Assembly (NCBI RefSeq): GCF_014633365.1
Contig: NW_026267104.1
Span: 1,054,001 to 1,118,000, forward strand
Source: Diospyros lotus
Lineage: Eukaryota > Streptophyta > Magnoliopsida > Ericales > Ebenaceae
Reading direction: 5' to 3'
Length of the DNA stretch: 64,000 nt
Shown here piece after piece: positions 50,495-61,917 of the stretch (its first letter is position 1; every line of letters begins with the position of its first letter). Both the position numbers and the translations under genes were made by a program. The notes below the pieces were generated by a model. That model did not search any database, was not told the origin of the DNA, and worked only from the letters and a program-made list of their open reading frames with translations.

Positions 50495-50641
50495 CTCTCT
50501 CCCTCTCTCTGAGAGTTTGACTCAGTTGGAGAAGTTTTGATCGGAGAAAGAGGAGCAAGGAGCAAAGACGAAGAGGAAACACAGAAATCTTCCGTATTAG
50601 CCTCTAATCTTCTTCCCTGTAGAACGCCATAGTTGCTTCCA

Positions 50642-50676
<35 letters not shown>

Positions 50677-50740
50677 CCTCTAATTGACCTCTAATTGACT
50701 GACTCAATGTATAAAGTCGATTACAATATGAGTAAACGAA

Positions 50741-53700
50741 AATGCTACTGAAGTTTTACATTTATAATTATTTTGTACTAATATTTTATATTATATTAAT
50801 ATAAATATACAAAATATCAATATTTATATTGTATAGAAACAAAATTAAAAACGAATATACTTAAAAAATGACATTTTTTTGAAAAAATAATGGGAAAATA
50901 CATAAATAAAAAATATGAGATTTTTTGTTAATATAATTTTTAATATAAAATTTGTAAAAAATAATTATTTAATATAAAAATAAACATAAATTTTATAATA
51001 CATTCAAACAAATTTAAAAAAATATTCATGAACAAAAAATATTTTCAAATAAAAAATGTGTTTTTAATATTTTTTTTAATATTATATAACGACTCTAAAA
51101 TTTTTTAAAATTATAAAAATAACTGAAAAATATTTTTTTTTATATTTTTAAAATGACACCTTCAAAATATTTTCATATCAATACATAATATTAGTTAAAT
51201 TGTGAACCCTGAGTGTTTAAATATTATTTTTAATAAATAAAATAATTCATTCATTTAATTATTTGAATTCATAATTTAATCTTTTTAGGTTTGTACTTTC
51301 CAAGAAAACAATTTCAAGTAAGAATGGTTAAAAATAAACACAGAAGGGGGTTGATTGAGGTGTCTTAAGTCAAGGGAAGTGGAAAATGACTGACTTTATT
51401 TTTCCTAATTTGTGTATTGTTTTAAATTATATATTTTTTTAAAACTTTTCTATTTTACTATTCCCAAACACTAGCACACAAACGGAGACTCGGAGATGTG
51501 AGAAATTACAAGTTTAAATATTATTTATAATTCAGTCGTAAGAAATATCTTTTCAATTTTTTTAACTTTAATTTATATATAAACATAGTCTAATATTTTA
51601 TATTTTAAAAATCAATAGCATTCATTTAAAAAAAAAAAAAACTCTACACATAAGAACACGCTGAAAATTGGATATGAAATATATTGTTAGTCATAATTTT
51701 AAGAAAAAAATAATAAATTACAACTAAAAGTTTCTATTTACAATTGAAAATTAGCTTACTTTATCTAGTGATTAAAAATAAATGACAATTAATTTTATTT
51801 TTGCCTGTACATTTAAATATATACTTGAGTTGTTTGTTTGGGGAAAGTGTTATTTTAAGAAAAGATAATTTGTAAATAAAAATAAAATTTTTAAAATATA
51901 TTTTTTGTTATTTGGTTATGATTTAAAATTTTGGATATTTATTGTAACATTAAGAAAAGAGAAAGGTCGAATAAAGAGAACCCTAGAGAACAAGAGAATT
52001 AATGACATAACTAGATGGTAATTCAAATGACGATGACAAACAAAAAAAAAAATAGCAGAACAAATAACGACAAAGATGAATGACGCAAATAATCACAAAA
52101 AAAAAAAAAAATAGATCAAAAGAAGTGGAGAAAGAGGCATTTAATAAGGAAAAATGACTCCCTTCCCAGCAAATGGGAAGTTATTTTCATTAACTTGTGT
52201 ACTGTTTTAAATTTAATTTTTTATTAACCTTTGTATTTTAGTTCTCCCAAGAAATTATAAGTTTAAATATTATTTACATAATCAAAATTTTAATTCACAA
52301 AATAAAATATTCAAATAATATTTTAAAAAATTACTTTGGTAATAAAATTTTATGAAATCTAGTTATTGTGTCGGCTTATATAATAGAATAGATAATTATT
52401 ATTAATTTTATTTAAAGAATAGATAATGCTTTTTGTTGCTTTAGTTGGTCTTCTCCATTCTTCTTGCTTCTTCAAATTTTCTTCTTGACTCTTGCATTTC
52501 CTTGGAAAGTTATTGGATGGTCTCACCTCACCCTCAATAAATTCAAGCTCAAAATTTTTGACTATAGGCACCATAGATACTGAGACACCCTCATCTAGAA
52601 GTATTGACTAAATGGATGCTCACCTTTATTTTTCCAAATTTCATGCTGACCTTTTCTCTCTTTGTATCATTATTTTTATTATAATTTAATATAAAATGTT
52701 ACGTGTGGGACACTCAATTTTAATGGGTGGGTTCACATTTGTAAATTGATATATTATATTATATATCATATTAATATAAATATATAACACATATTAATAG
52801 ATTGTATCATCTTAAAAATTAAAAATTAAACGTTCAACTAATATTTTTTTATTTAATAATGGTAAATTTTGATCTCATTTTTATATGATTTAAGTCAATT
52901 CTAGAGACAATTAATATATATAATTTATCTTAGTATTTAATTAAAAAACAATCTGTGTGGATTCTTATGCCATTAACTAAATAAATGGATTGTTTGAAAA
53001 AATCATAAATTATAGAGACAAAAATACTAAAATTATAAGATTACAAGAGTCTCAGTTGACAACAAAGTTACTTAGCTAACTCGCTGCTCCAACTATGAGA
53101 GATTACATATAATATGATTAGTAACATTTTATATATATATATATATAGGGTTAAGTGACACTTAATCTCATTTATAACTTGAGAATGCTCCATTGGCTAA
53201 ATTCATATTTGCTGCCATGTAATTTTACGTTTTTTTTTTTTTGTATCGTTGTTCAAATTTTTTGTTACTTTAATTACAGATTTAAATCTAATTTTTTGAA
53301 TTAATTTAATTCTTTTTTTTGTGATAAATTATTTTTTTTGTTATTTTAATTACACTCTTAGAGTTATATTTTTGAATCAATTTAACCCATATATTTTAAG
53401 TGAGAGATGATAAAATATATATCACACTTTAATTTAAATAATAAAAAATTTAAATTAACATACAAAGAAAATTAAAAATATAAAAATTAAAAAGAAAAAT
53501 ATAGATTTAGCCGATAGATTAGATTTATATTGTGATTGACTAGTATCGATCATTAGTCTTTTTTTTATACATAAGAAATTACGAAAAAGAAGCAGACAGA
53601 TTATAATGTACGACTAAAATTTAATAGAATAAAAGGATATATGGAGACACATTAATTGTAGTTGATCTATACCTCTCTCTCTCTCTCTATGTATATGCAC

Positions 53701-53743
53701 CAGCTTATCTACGGAAGAAGGTGGCATCTCAGTCCACCTAATT
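50741..53743. other. AT-rich intergenic DNA upstream of the P450
   Basis: Long A/T-rich stretch with poly-A and poly-T runs (for example 51631-51641 and 52098-52112) and no supported gene. A 71-codon minus-strand ORF (52359-52574, MVPIVKNFELEFIEGEVRPS) and its upstream continuation look coding-like, but I cannot assign them. A CT run (53672-53688) lies in the P450 leader. Confidence 0.55.
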
Positions 53744-55493
53744 ATGTCTGCTGCCACATTCACTTTGCTCTTTGTCCTCCTCGGAGCCATCTGGTATTTT
53801 CTCCATCGCCGGGCCATTTCCCGACGGAAAAATGACCGGAAACTGCCACCCGGTCCGGCAGGGCTGCCGGTCATCGGTAACCTCCACAAGCTGGGCAAGC
53901 TGCCCCACCGCAGCCTCCGAGATTTGGCAGAGAAATACGGCCCGATCATGTCAATCAAACTGGGCTCCGTGCCAGCCATAGTGGTCTCGTCGCCGCAAGC
54001 CGCGGAGCTGTTCCTGAAAAAGCACGACGCAGCGTTTTCTAGCCGGCCCAAAATCCAGGCCTCCGAGTACTTGTTCTACGGCGCCAAGGCCATGGCCTTC
54101 ACGGAGCAGGGCGAGTACTGGCGCAGCGTCAGGAAGCTGTGCTCCACGGAGCTGCTTAGCGGCGCGAAAATTGATTCTTATGGCGGCATGAGGAGACAGG
54201 AGGTGACGGCGGTGGTGAAGTCGCTTAAGGCGGCGGCGGCGGGGGGAGACGTGGTGGATTTGAGCGAGACGGTGGAGGTGCTGGCCGAGAACTTGACTTG
54301 CCGGATGGTTTTCGGCCGGAGCAGCGACGATAGATTCGACCTGAAAGGCCTTGTTCATGAGGTTTTGGAGCTGGCCGGAGTTTTCAACATCGCCGACTAC
54401 CTTCCATTCTTGGGGCCGCTTGATCTCCAGGTTTGTTCGCTCATTAATCCACTGACCAACAATTAATCTATTCGTCTTAAGAGTTGAGGTTTCGAGAAAA
54501 ATCTTGAATTCAAGTTTAGCTTGATTGATTATTCTGTGGGTGAATATTTATATATTTGTAAAAATTGAATCTTGGAATCCAACCAACGATGATTAACTAG
54601 GTCATGTGCTTTAGGTTTTTAGTTTACTTATTAATATCGTCTTCGAAATTCAGGGGTTTACTAGACGCATGAAGGAAACTGGCAAGGCCATTGACAAAAC
54701 CTTGGAAATGATCATCGACGAGCATGAACGAGATGCTAGTAGGAACCAAAGCCAACAGAAAGATTTTATCGATGCATTGTTAGCACTGACCCATGAGGTG
54801 TCGACCAGTCTTAGCAAGTTCTCCTTCCCTATTGATCGGACGAACATGAAAGCAATCGCGGTGGACATGATCGCTGGATCGATCGACACTTCTGCAGTTG
54901 AGATCGTGTGGACCATGTCGGAGCTCTTGAGGAATCCGAGAGTGATGAAGAAGCTCCAAGAAGAGATAAAGATGGCTGTAGGGGAAGACCGAACGGTGGA
55001 GGAGACTGATCTGGTGAAGCTGCCGTACTTAGAAATGGTAATCAAGGAAAGCTTGAGACTCCATCCGGTTGCTCCCTTGTTGGTTCCTCACGAATCAATG
55101 GAGGACGTCGACGTTGTCTTGGGCAAGGATTGTTATTTCGTTCCGAAGAAATCGAGGATCATGGTGAACTGCTGGGCACTAGGGCGGGATCCGAAGGTGT
55201 GGTCAGAAAACGCAGAAGAGTTCTTTCCAGAAAGGTTCGTCGGCTGCGATGTAGATCTCCAGGGACACCATTTTCAGCTTATTCCGTTTGGTTCGGGTCG
55301 GCGAATCTGCCCTGGGATTCAGCTAGGGTTAACAACCATTCGGCTGGTGGTGGCTCAGCTGGTGCACTGCTTTGATTGGGCACTTCCCGGCGGAATCTCG
55401 CCGGAGGAGTTGGATATGAGAGAGAAGTTTGGCTTGTCGTTGCCACGAGCCCAGCATTTGGTTGCAATTCCATCATATCGCCTGAGTACTTGA
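53744..55493 (+). CDS. CYP736A: Cytochrome P450, CYP71 clan, CYP736A-like
   Basis: Two exons, 53744-54430 and 54654-55493, with a GT-AG phase-0 intron at the position usual for A-type plant P450s; 1527 nt, 508 aa. It starts with an N-terminal ER anchor (FTLLFVLLGAIWYFL) and a proline hinge (PPGP, 35-38). Then come the oxygen-binding helix AGSIDTS (303-309), ESLR of the K helix (361-364), PERF (421-424) and the heme loop FGSGRRICPG with the Cys ligand at 448. SIKLGSVPAIVVSSPQAAEL and MAFTEQGEYWRSVRKLC point to the CYP736A/CYP71 group, heme mono-oxygenases of specialised metabolism. The substrate cannot be predicted. Exon GC content is far above the flanks. No defects seen. Confidence 0.95.
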
Positions 55494-55836
55494 TCAGAAC
55501 GTTATTATAAATAAATAATCCATTAAATACATGGGTAAGCCCGTATAGCCTACCCGACCCGACCCGACCCGACCCGAATTAATACTAGTAGAATAATTTG
55601 GTGTAAAATGTATGAACCTATGTATACATGCTAGTAGAATAATTTGATGTAGATTTTTTTGATTGAGTGAGTTTTCTTAATAGGCTATTTACTTTTATAA
55701 CTGTTCATTTTCTTTATAGTTATCCTACTTACAGATTAATTATTTAATATTTTAATATCTCTTTTAGTTATTTTACTAATCTATAGCATAACAATAAAAT
55801 ACTAATCATACGTTTATTATTTACTTTTAACATTAA
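55494..55836. other. P450 3' flank
   Basis: Contains a CCCGA pentamer run (about 55553-55577) and two copies of a CTAGTAGAATAATTTGRTGTA segment (about 55587 and 55630). The remainder is AT-rich. Probably 3' UTR and spacer up to the Helitron end. Confidence 0.6.
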
Positions 55837-56099
55837 CTAGTTTTTGACCCGTGCGATACACGGGATACAATATTCAACAAAAATATGTATAAATTAATAA
55901 TTTAAAATATGAAATGTACATCACAATAAATTTAATATACTATAAACAACAATTTTATTTCATTGTGATTAAAGTAAATTTTGGAAGACTTTTTTGTATT
56001 CAACATTTGTGGTCAAAGTTATTTATTCACCCTCTTTATCACATATTAGAATCTTCAACCCACTGTATCTTGTGACTCTTCATATTGTAATGTACAATT

Positions 56100-57028
56100 G
56101 CCTATTTATCTACTTAAAGAATTAACGTTTAAACCAATATTAACCATATTTATCCATTGTTTAATGTGTTTAAGATATATTTTTTTATTTTTTAATTCCT
56201 AAATATTTATCTATTGTATTCAATAAATTGAATAATTTATTTTTTGATGCATTAGAATTGTTGTATTCAATAAATTGAATAATTCATTTTTTGATGCATT
56301 GGAACTAGCTGTATTCAATAAATTGAATAAATTATTATTGAATAATTCATTTTTTGGTGCATTGGAACTTGTTGTATTCAATAAATTGAATGTAGGCACA
56401 TTCGGTAATATTTATTTGCTTGAAGAATTAACGTTGAAACCATCATTAATCATATTTATATGTTATTTAATGTGTCTAAGATATATATTTTTTATTTTTT
56501 AATTCCTAAATATTTATCTGTTGTATTCAATAAATTAAATAATTTATTTTTTGATGCATTGAAACTATTGTATTCAATAAATTGAATAATTCATTTTTTA
56601 ATGCATTGGAATCTGCTGTATTCAATAAATTGAATAAATTATTATTAAATAATTCATTTTTGAGTGCATTGGAACTTGTTGTGTTCAATAAATTGAATGT
56701 AAACACATTCGATAATATTTATCTACTTGAAGAATTAACGTTTAATTCATCATTAACCATATTTATCTGCTGTTTAATGTGTCTAAGATATATATATTTT
56801 TATTTTTTAATTCCTAAATATTTATCTGCTGTATTCAATAAATTGAATAATTCAATTTTTGCTGCATTGGAACTTATTATATCCAATAAATTGAATATAG
56901 GCACATTCGGTAATATTTATCTACTTGAAGAATTAACATTGAAACCATCATTAACCATATTTATCTATTGTTTAATGTGTTTAAAATATATTTTATTATT
57001 TTTTAATTCCTAAATATTTATCTGTTGT
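56100..57028. repeat. Tandem array of about 300-bp units, block 1
   Basis: Each unit contains AATTCCTAAATATTTATCTG, one to three GTATTCAATAAATTGAATAA sub-units with TTTTTTGRTGCATTGGAAC, then GTAGGCACATTCGGTAATAT and GAAGAATTAACGTT, ending TTTAATGTGTCTAAGATATA. Unit starts are near 56204, 56501, 56810 and 57006; the last full unit is shortened by loss of a sub-unit. The array gives open frames (NNSFFDALELAVFNKLN) that look like repeat artefacts. Confidence 0.85.
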
Positions 57029-57738
57029 TGTAGGTACCCCTAGCCAAGGACCCACAATAAGATGACATAAATGCCAAAACCCATTAAAACATTACACATC
57101 CTCATTGATATTGACAATGGAAGCCACACTCATATATTTTTACTCATAGACAAATACATTCGGGACCACATATCCATAACGTAACTTAATATTACACACC
57201 TTATTAGGGTTCACAACCCACCATATCCCCTCAAGGGTACAACATAAAACATAAACAAGCATAACTTAATATTACACACCGCAAAACACCCCCCAAGGAC
57301 CTTTGATTGAGACGGCTTTGTACACACTACTACCCCATGGATCCTGCCTCGCTTGGCTTTCCCTTTACTTTAACCTTACTTTTACCTGGAATGATGCAAG
57401 CAAACATGAGCCACAAGACCTAGTAAGTATAATTGGAAGAAAGCAAGCATAAGAGTCATGGGTATCAAGAAGCAAAAGAGACATGAATGCCATTTAGGGT
57501 ACTTTCACATGATAAAATGATCAAACATGGATCCATGCTCATTTGCAGTACTTTTTAGAACTATAAACATGGGACCAAAGTCCATAACATACACTTGGGA
57601 CCGAAGTCCAACTTTGAGCTCAACATTTTTTTTGCGGATATATCCTGCGGACTTGTCCGCTGCACGCATCATGAGACCTTTACACATTTATTTAAAAACC
57701 ATTTTCATGCACATGTTTCATGCATCCTCATAACATGC

Positions 57739-60535
57739 ATATTTGTAACGCCCCGCTTTCCCGGGCGCGTTATAAATTGGGACAATAATTTTTTTTTTCT
57801 TTCAAACACTAAAGCTAAACCACATCATTCCTCGAATCTGTCTCAGAATTCCCATACATTAATCTCGAAAGAGAATCATTATACACATCAAATGCGAAAG
57901 CAATGATCGAAACCTGATATCTTAACATTAATCATAAATAAATTCTTACATCTTCAACATTTCTCAAAACGTTCAGAATTTAAATACATGGGCTACATAT
58001 ATTTCATTCTTCATGCACCCTGCTAAGTGCCATTTCATGTCTCATTTATCCTCGAATCTACTACAATCTCCACTTAGAACGTTTGAATATTCCAGGGGCA
58101 AAACCCAAATTAGATGATGAACCATCTAAGTAAGGGTACAGAAAACATATTTCGTGCATGAATGCAATGTCTTTCATCGTAGGTGTCAACTACACCCCTC
58201 ATGCTACCTACCATTTTTGCAGCCCCCTCTTTCGAAGCCGAGGTGTATGGGTGCACCCTTGGTAAAGCAGCGGTGTCAGTTCGTACTCCCTATGGCCTCA
58301 AATGAGAGTGATCAATGATATCAACGTGTATTTATGTATTTCATAGTCATGTCATGTATGCAATCTACGTGATGGATTCATATCAGGGCATGTCAATATG
58401 ATGAAAATATTTTTGAGGAATATAAACCACTTACTAACCAAGCATTTTCCATAAAACTAACTTTAATTAGGGAGTATCACTTACCTTCTAGAGCTTATCG
58501 GGCTATCTCGATATTCGTGTATTGTCTCGTGCATCGCCTCGATTTACGTGCAAATCTCAAAATTTGATAAGTCACTTCAACTTATTCCTCAAGGCATCTT
58601 AATCACCATAATTATTTAAATAAACATTAAATCCTATTTTCTATCATTTTTGGCATTTTCTATAATTTTTTTTCTCTATTTCTTCCTATTTTTCCTCAAT
58701 AAATCCATACTAAATATTCCTAAAATATTTTCTCAAATATTTCACTACGACAATTCATAAAATAATATTCTTCAATTTATGAAATTTTCTAAGAAATTTT
58801 ACTCACCTTAACTTAGTATTTTTTTGCTTTCTCGATATGCGTGTCATATTCTCGAAATGCTTGCACTAACTATTTTCTAGACCAAAATCTCTAAAATATT
58901 ATCGAAACATAATTTCCTATTTTTCATAATTTTTCTAAGATTTTTCTCTATTTTTTTTCTATTTTTCTCCATTTTTTTTATTTTCTTCCTTTTTTCTTTT
59001 CTTTCTTCTTTTCTTCCACTATTCATTATCTTCTTCCCTCTTCCACGAACCAGCTTCTTCTTCCTCTCTTTTTTTTTTTCTTTTTCTTTCTTCTTTTTTT
59101 CCTTTTCTTTTCTTTCTTCTTCTTCTTCTTCTTCTTCTTCCGTACCCTACGCACAGCCACTGCGCGCCCTCATCGCGGCCATTCGTCGCCTGCCTCCGCC
59201 CCTGCCAGCCACGTTGCCCCTCGCCGCGATCGGTCTTCTTTGCGTCGCTTGCTGCTGCATCCTCTGCCTGCTCGAGCTGCCATGGCCGCCCATGGGAGCT
59301 TCCTGTGCGGCTAACCCGGCCGCCTTCAGCTGCCACCCAACTCCCTCTCAATATCTCTCTCTCTCTCTCCCTTGCTTACTGCTCTCAATCGGCCAAATGC
59401 ATCCCAATTTATAGACCTCTCTGCCTTGGCCGCTACTCCATTCGGTTACACATTAATTGCTCAAAATCTACTCCATACCTTTTACAGAATTTACCCTATC
59501 ACAATCTTCCCATTTTGCACAAATCTCGGCCATGAATTTTTGCAAGGAGTCCATCACTCTTAACATTTGAATAATCCCACTTGAGCAACATAAAGCATTA
59601 TGGAAGCTGCCATTCACGTCCACACGCGCACGGATGCTCATATATATATATATATATTATATATCACTTAAATATTATATATCACTTAAATCAAATCAAG
59701 CTCACCTTACTTGTCCCATACATGTTGCGTGAAATCACACCATTTAATCCATGAAACTTGCAGAGGAATGGGATGCAATTGGAGACTTATGGCTTCTCAC
59801 GTGTCATTCTGCTACGCTCAGACTATATTATATATCACTTAAATCAAATCAAGCTCACCTTACTTGTCCCATACATGTTGCGTGAAATCACACCATTTAA
59901 TCCATGAAACTTGCAGAGGAATGGGATGCAATTGGAGACTTATGGCTTCTCACGTGTCATTCTGCTACGCTCAGACTATATATATATATATATATTACAC
60001 TATATTAATAGATAAATTATACTTTTAAGCCTCACATTTCATCTTAAATTCATTAGAATAATTGCTTAATTGCAATTACATCCTCCAACACTAAATTAGA
60101 TTGCATTGAGATACTGAAAATCTAAAATTAATAATTTAAAGCTAAGTTAAAAATGACGATTTCGCCCCAGTGTCTTCACTGGGATATCGTTTCATCCTGA
60201 AACCATTGAAGGGTTGTTCATTACATAAAACTGGAGCCCCCCTAGGGTTCTGTTAATTTTTGGGGAGTCTCCTACAACGATTCGGTTTTGCAGCCTAAAT
60301 GACAGCTGTATTTTAGCTGTACCAAAAATTATTCCGAATTCGATTTCTTTTGATACCATAAATCCTATCTCGATACGCTCGTCGAGACCATATAATTTTT
60401 CTTAGATAATTTCACTTCGAGGCATTTCCTACAGTCGATTCGGTACATATAACTACTATTAAACCAATTTTTTGGTATTCTAAACTTATTAAAATTACGT
60501 GGCAACTTTATCTAAACATGGGGTATTACAATATT
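57739..60535 (-). mobile_element. Nested LTR-type insertion, probable solo LTR of 2.8 kb
   Basis: The element is 57744-60530 with an exact 5-bp duplication ATATT (57739-57743, 60531-60535). Plus-strand ends are TGTAACGCCCCGC and GGGGTATTACA, giving TG...CA on the minus strand. A TCTATAAATTGGG TATA candidate on the minus strand (59403-59415) is followed downstream by a purine-rich leader and a GC-rich pocket (59155-59340), as in large plant LTRs. No retroviral-type genes seen. It also contains a perfect 153-bp tandem duplication. Confidence 0.75.
59673..59981. repeat. Near-perfect 153-bp tandem duplication
   Basis: The segment with ATATATCACTTAAATCAAAT, CTTACTTGTCCCATACATG and GCTACGCTCAGACTATAT occurs twice with exact 153-bp spacing (for example TCAAATCAAG at 59691 and 59844). 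I saw no mismatch between copies. TA runs flank both sides (59641-59657, 59977-59994). Confidence 0.9.
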
Positions 60536-61212
60536 TGTAATAACTTCTCATATATAATTGGCATGCAATTAACGAAACAATATGCACAATGGGGCAACAT
60601 TCATGCAAGACAACATCAAACTCTTGCATGTCCACAATAAAACATCATTCCCAAGGAAAGATAGGGTGAAACAAACACTATTTAAGATTCAATAGGTGTA
60701 AATGTAAATCATGGAATAATTTACTGGCAAGGGGGAAATAATGTGCAAAATAAGAAAATAACATGGAATTTAGAAATTAAGTGGTAGGATCTTGCAATGA
60801 CAAGAGTTATAAAATAGAACTTGTAATTTAAAACATAACTTGAGAAAATATGAACTGAACTTGTAAAATAGGAGAAGAACTTGCAATTTAAAAGATCAGG
60901 AACTAAGAGCTTGCATATTAATAAGAAAACTGAGATCTTGCCTCTTAAATGGAACAAAGAAGAAGAAGAACTTGCCTTAATAGGAATAAGAACTTGTAAT
61001 TTAAAAACATGAACTTAAGAAGAGAGAGAAACTGAACTTGCAAGATAGGAATACGAACTTGCCTTAAATATCTTCTTAATCCTTGCAACATACCGGGATT
61101 GCTTAGGTCAAGCCCAAACTCGAACGACAAAATTTCTTATAATTTCTCCAAAATTTTTCCTAATTTTTCCCAAAACTTCGCCCCCAAAATCCCCTATTTC
61201 ACTCAATGAAAT

Positions 61213-61328
61213 GGCCTATTTATAGGCCAAAGGGGAAGGGAAGGTGTAAAGCATCGCGGGGGCACAAAAATTTGAGTTTGGACAGCAAGGGGGTGGTTGG
61301 ACACGTGGCTGCAGGAGGCAGCCACGTG
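61213..61328 (-). promoter_or_regulatory. LTR promoter with TATA palindrome and paired G-box hairpin
   Basis: On the minus strand, an inverted repeat CACGTGGCTGC-N5-GCAGCCACGTG (61302-61328; spacer AGGAG on the plus strand) lies about 75 bp upstream of GGCCTATAAATAGGCC (61213-61228). Each arm carries a CACGTG G-box, the binding site of plant bZIP and bHLH factors. The spacing suits a core promoter. Adjacent 61245-61470 is strongly GC- and CpG-rich in otherwise AT-rich DNA. Promoter activity is inferred. Confidence 0.55.
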
Positions 61329-61699
61329 GGTGCGCAGTAGGGTCGCGCAGGCCATGCGTGGCGCACTTGGCCGCGCCTAGCCGCGCGCATGCAGCCCGCG
61401 TGGCCGCGCGTGCCTGGCCGCGCGCATGCGGCCAGCGTGGCAGGCGCGCGCCTTGGCCTCACGCCAGCAGCTGCTCTATTTTTTTTTTTTAAACACCATA
61501 AAATAATTATAACCTCAAATAATTATTTTTAATCCCAAAACATACCAAATTTAATATTTTCCATTAATCTCCATAAAACCTCACATAACTCGATAAATTA
61601 CCCTAAAACCCATAAATTAATTATTTTACTTAAATTCTCAAATCACTTCAAATGTTGAAATTAAAAATTGCCAATTATCTCAAATTTTGAGATGTTACA

Positions 61700-61917
61700 G
61701 TTGAATTCAATAATTAAATAATTTATTTTTTGATACATTAGAACCCGTTGTATTCAATAAATGGAATAAATCATTATTGAATAATTTATTTTTTGGTGCA
61801 TTGAAACTTGTTGTATTCAATAAATTGAATGTTGACACATTCGGTAATATTTATCTACTTGAAAATTAACGTTTAAACCATCATTAACCATATTTATCTA
61901 CTGTTTAATGTGTCTAA
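61700..61917. repeat. Tandem array, block 2, between two LTR insertions
   Basis: Continuation of the Helitron array: TTTATTTTTTGATACATTAG, GTATTCAATAAATGGAATAA, GACACATTCGGTAATATTTA and GTTTAATGTGTCTAA, ending where the next LTR is inserted. Confidence 0.8.

Larger units (their letters stand above)
48040..50740. repeat. Segmental duplication, copy B (with protease exon 1B)
   Basis: Homologous to copy A at about 42795-46035 but without the TRIM and solo LTR. Its own additions include the 58-bp tandem repeat at 49571-49696 and a longer CT run at 50647-50676. Sequence identity seems to fade just upstream of the leader, near 50740. Confidence 0.85.
57024..61704 (-). mobile_element. Solo LTR (minus) in the Helitron array, itself split by a nested LTR
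   Basis: The element is 57029-61699. On the minus strand it runs TGTAACATCTCAAAA to GGTACCTACA, flanked by GTTGT and GTTGA (57024-57028, 61700-61704). The array's own sequence is GTTGTATTC, so the flank fits with one later substitution. Without the nested insertion it is about 1.88 kb. A palindromic TATA region (GGCCTATTTATAGGCC, 61213-61228) marks its promoter. No primer-binding site or coding region is present. Confidence 0.75.

Noticed and set aside
52359..52574. 71-codon minus-strand ORF (MVPIVKNFELEFIEGEVRPS)
   Set aside because: It looks somewhat protein-like but matches no family I know, has no promoter or intron evidence and lies in AT-rich DNA. Left unassigned.
56275..57013. ORFs of 75 and 143 codons (NNSFFDALELAVFNKLN)
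   Set aside because: They are translations of the tandem array and repeat with it.
59019..59351. 110-codon Lys/Arg/Glu-rich minus-strand ORF
   Set aside because: Low-complexity CT-rich DNA and a GC pocket inside an LTR; no domain.
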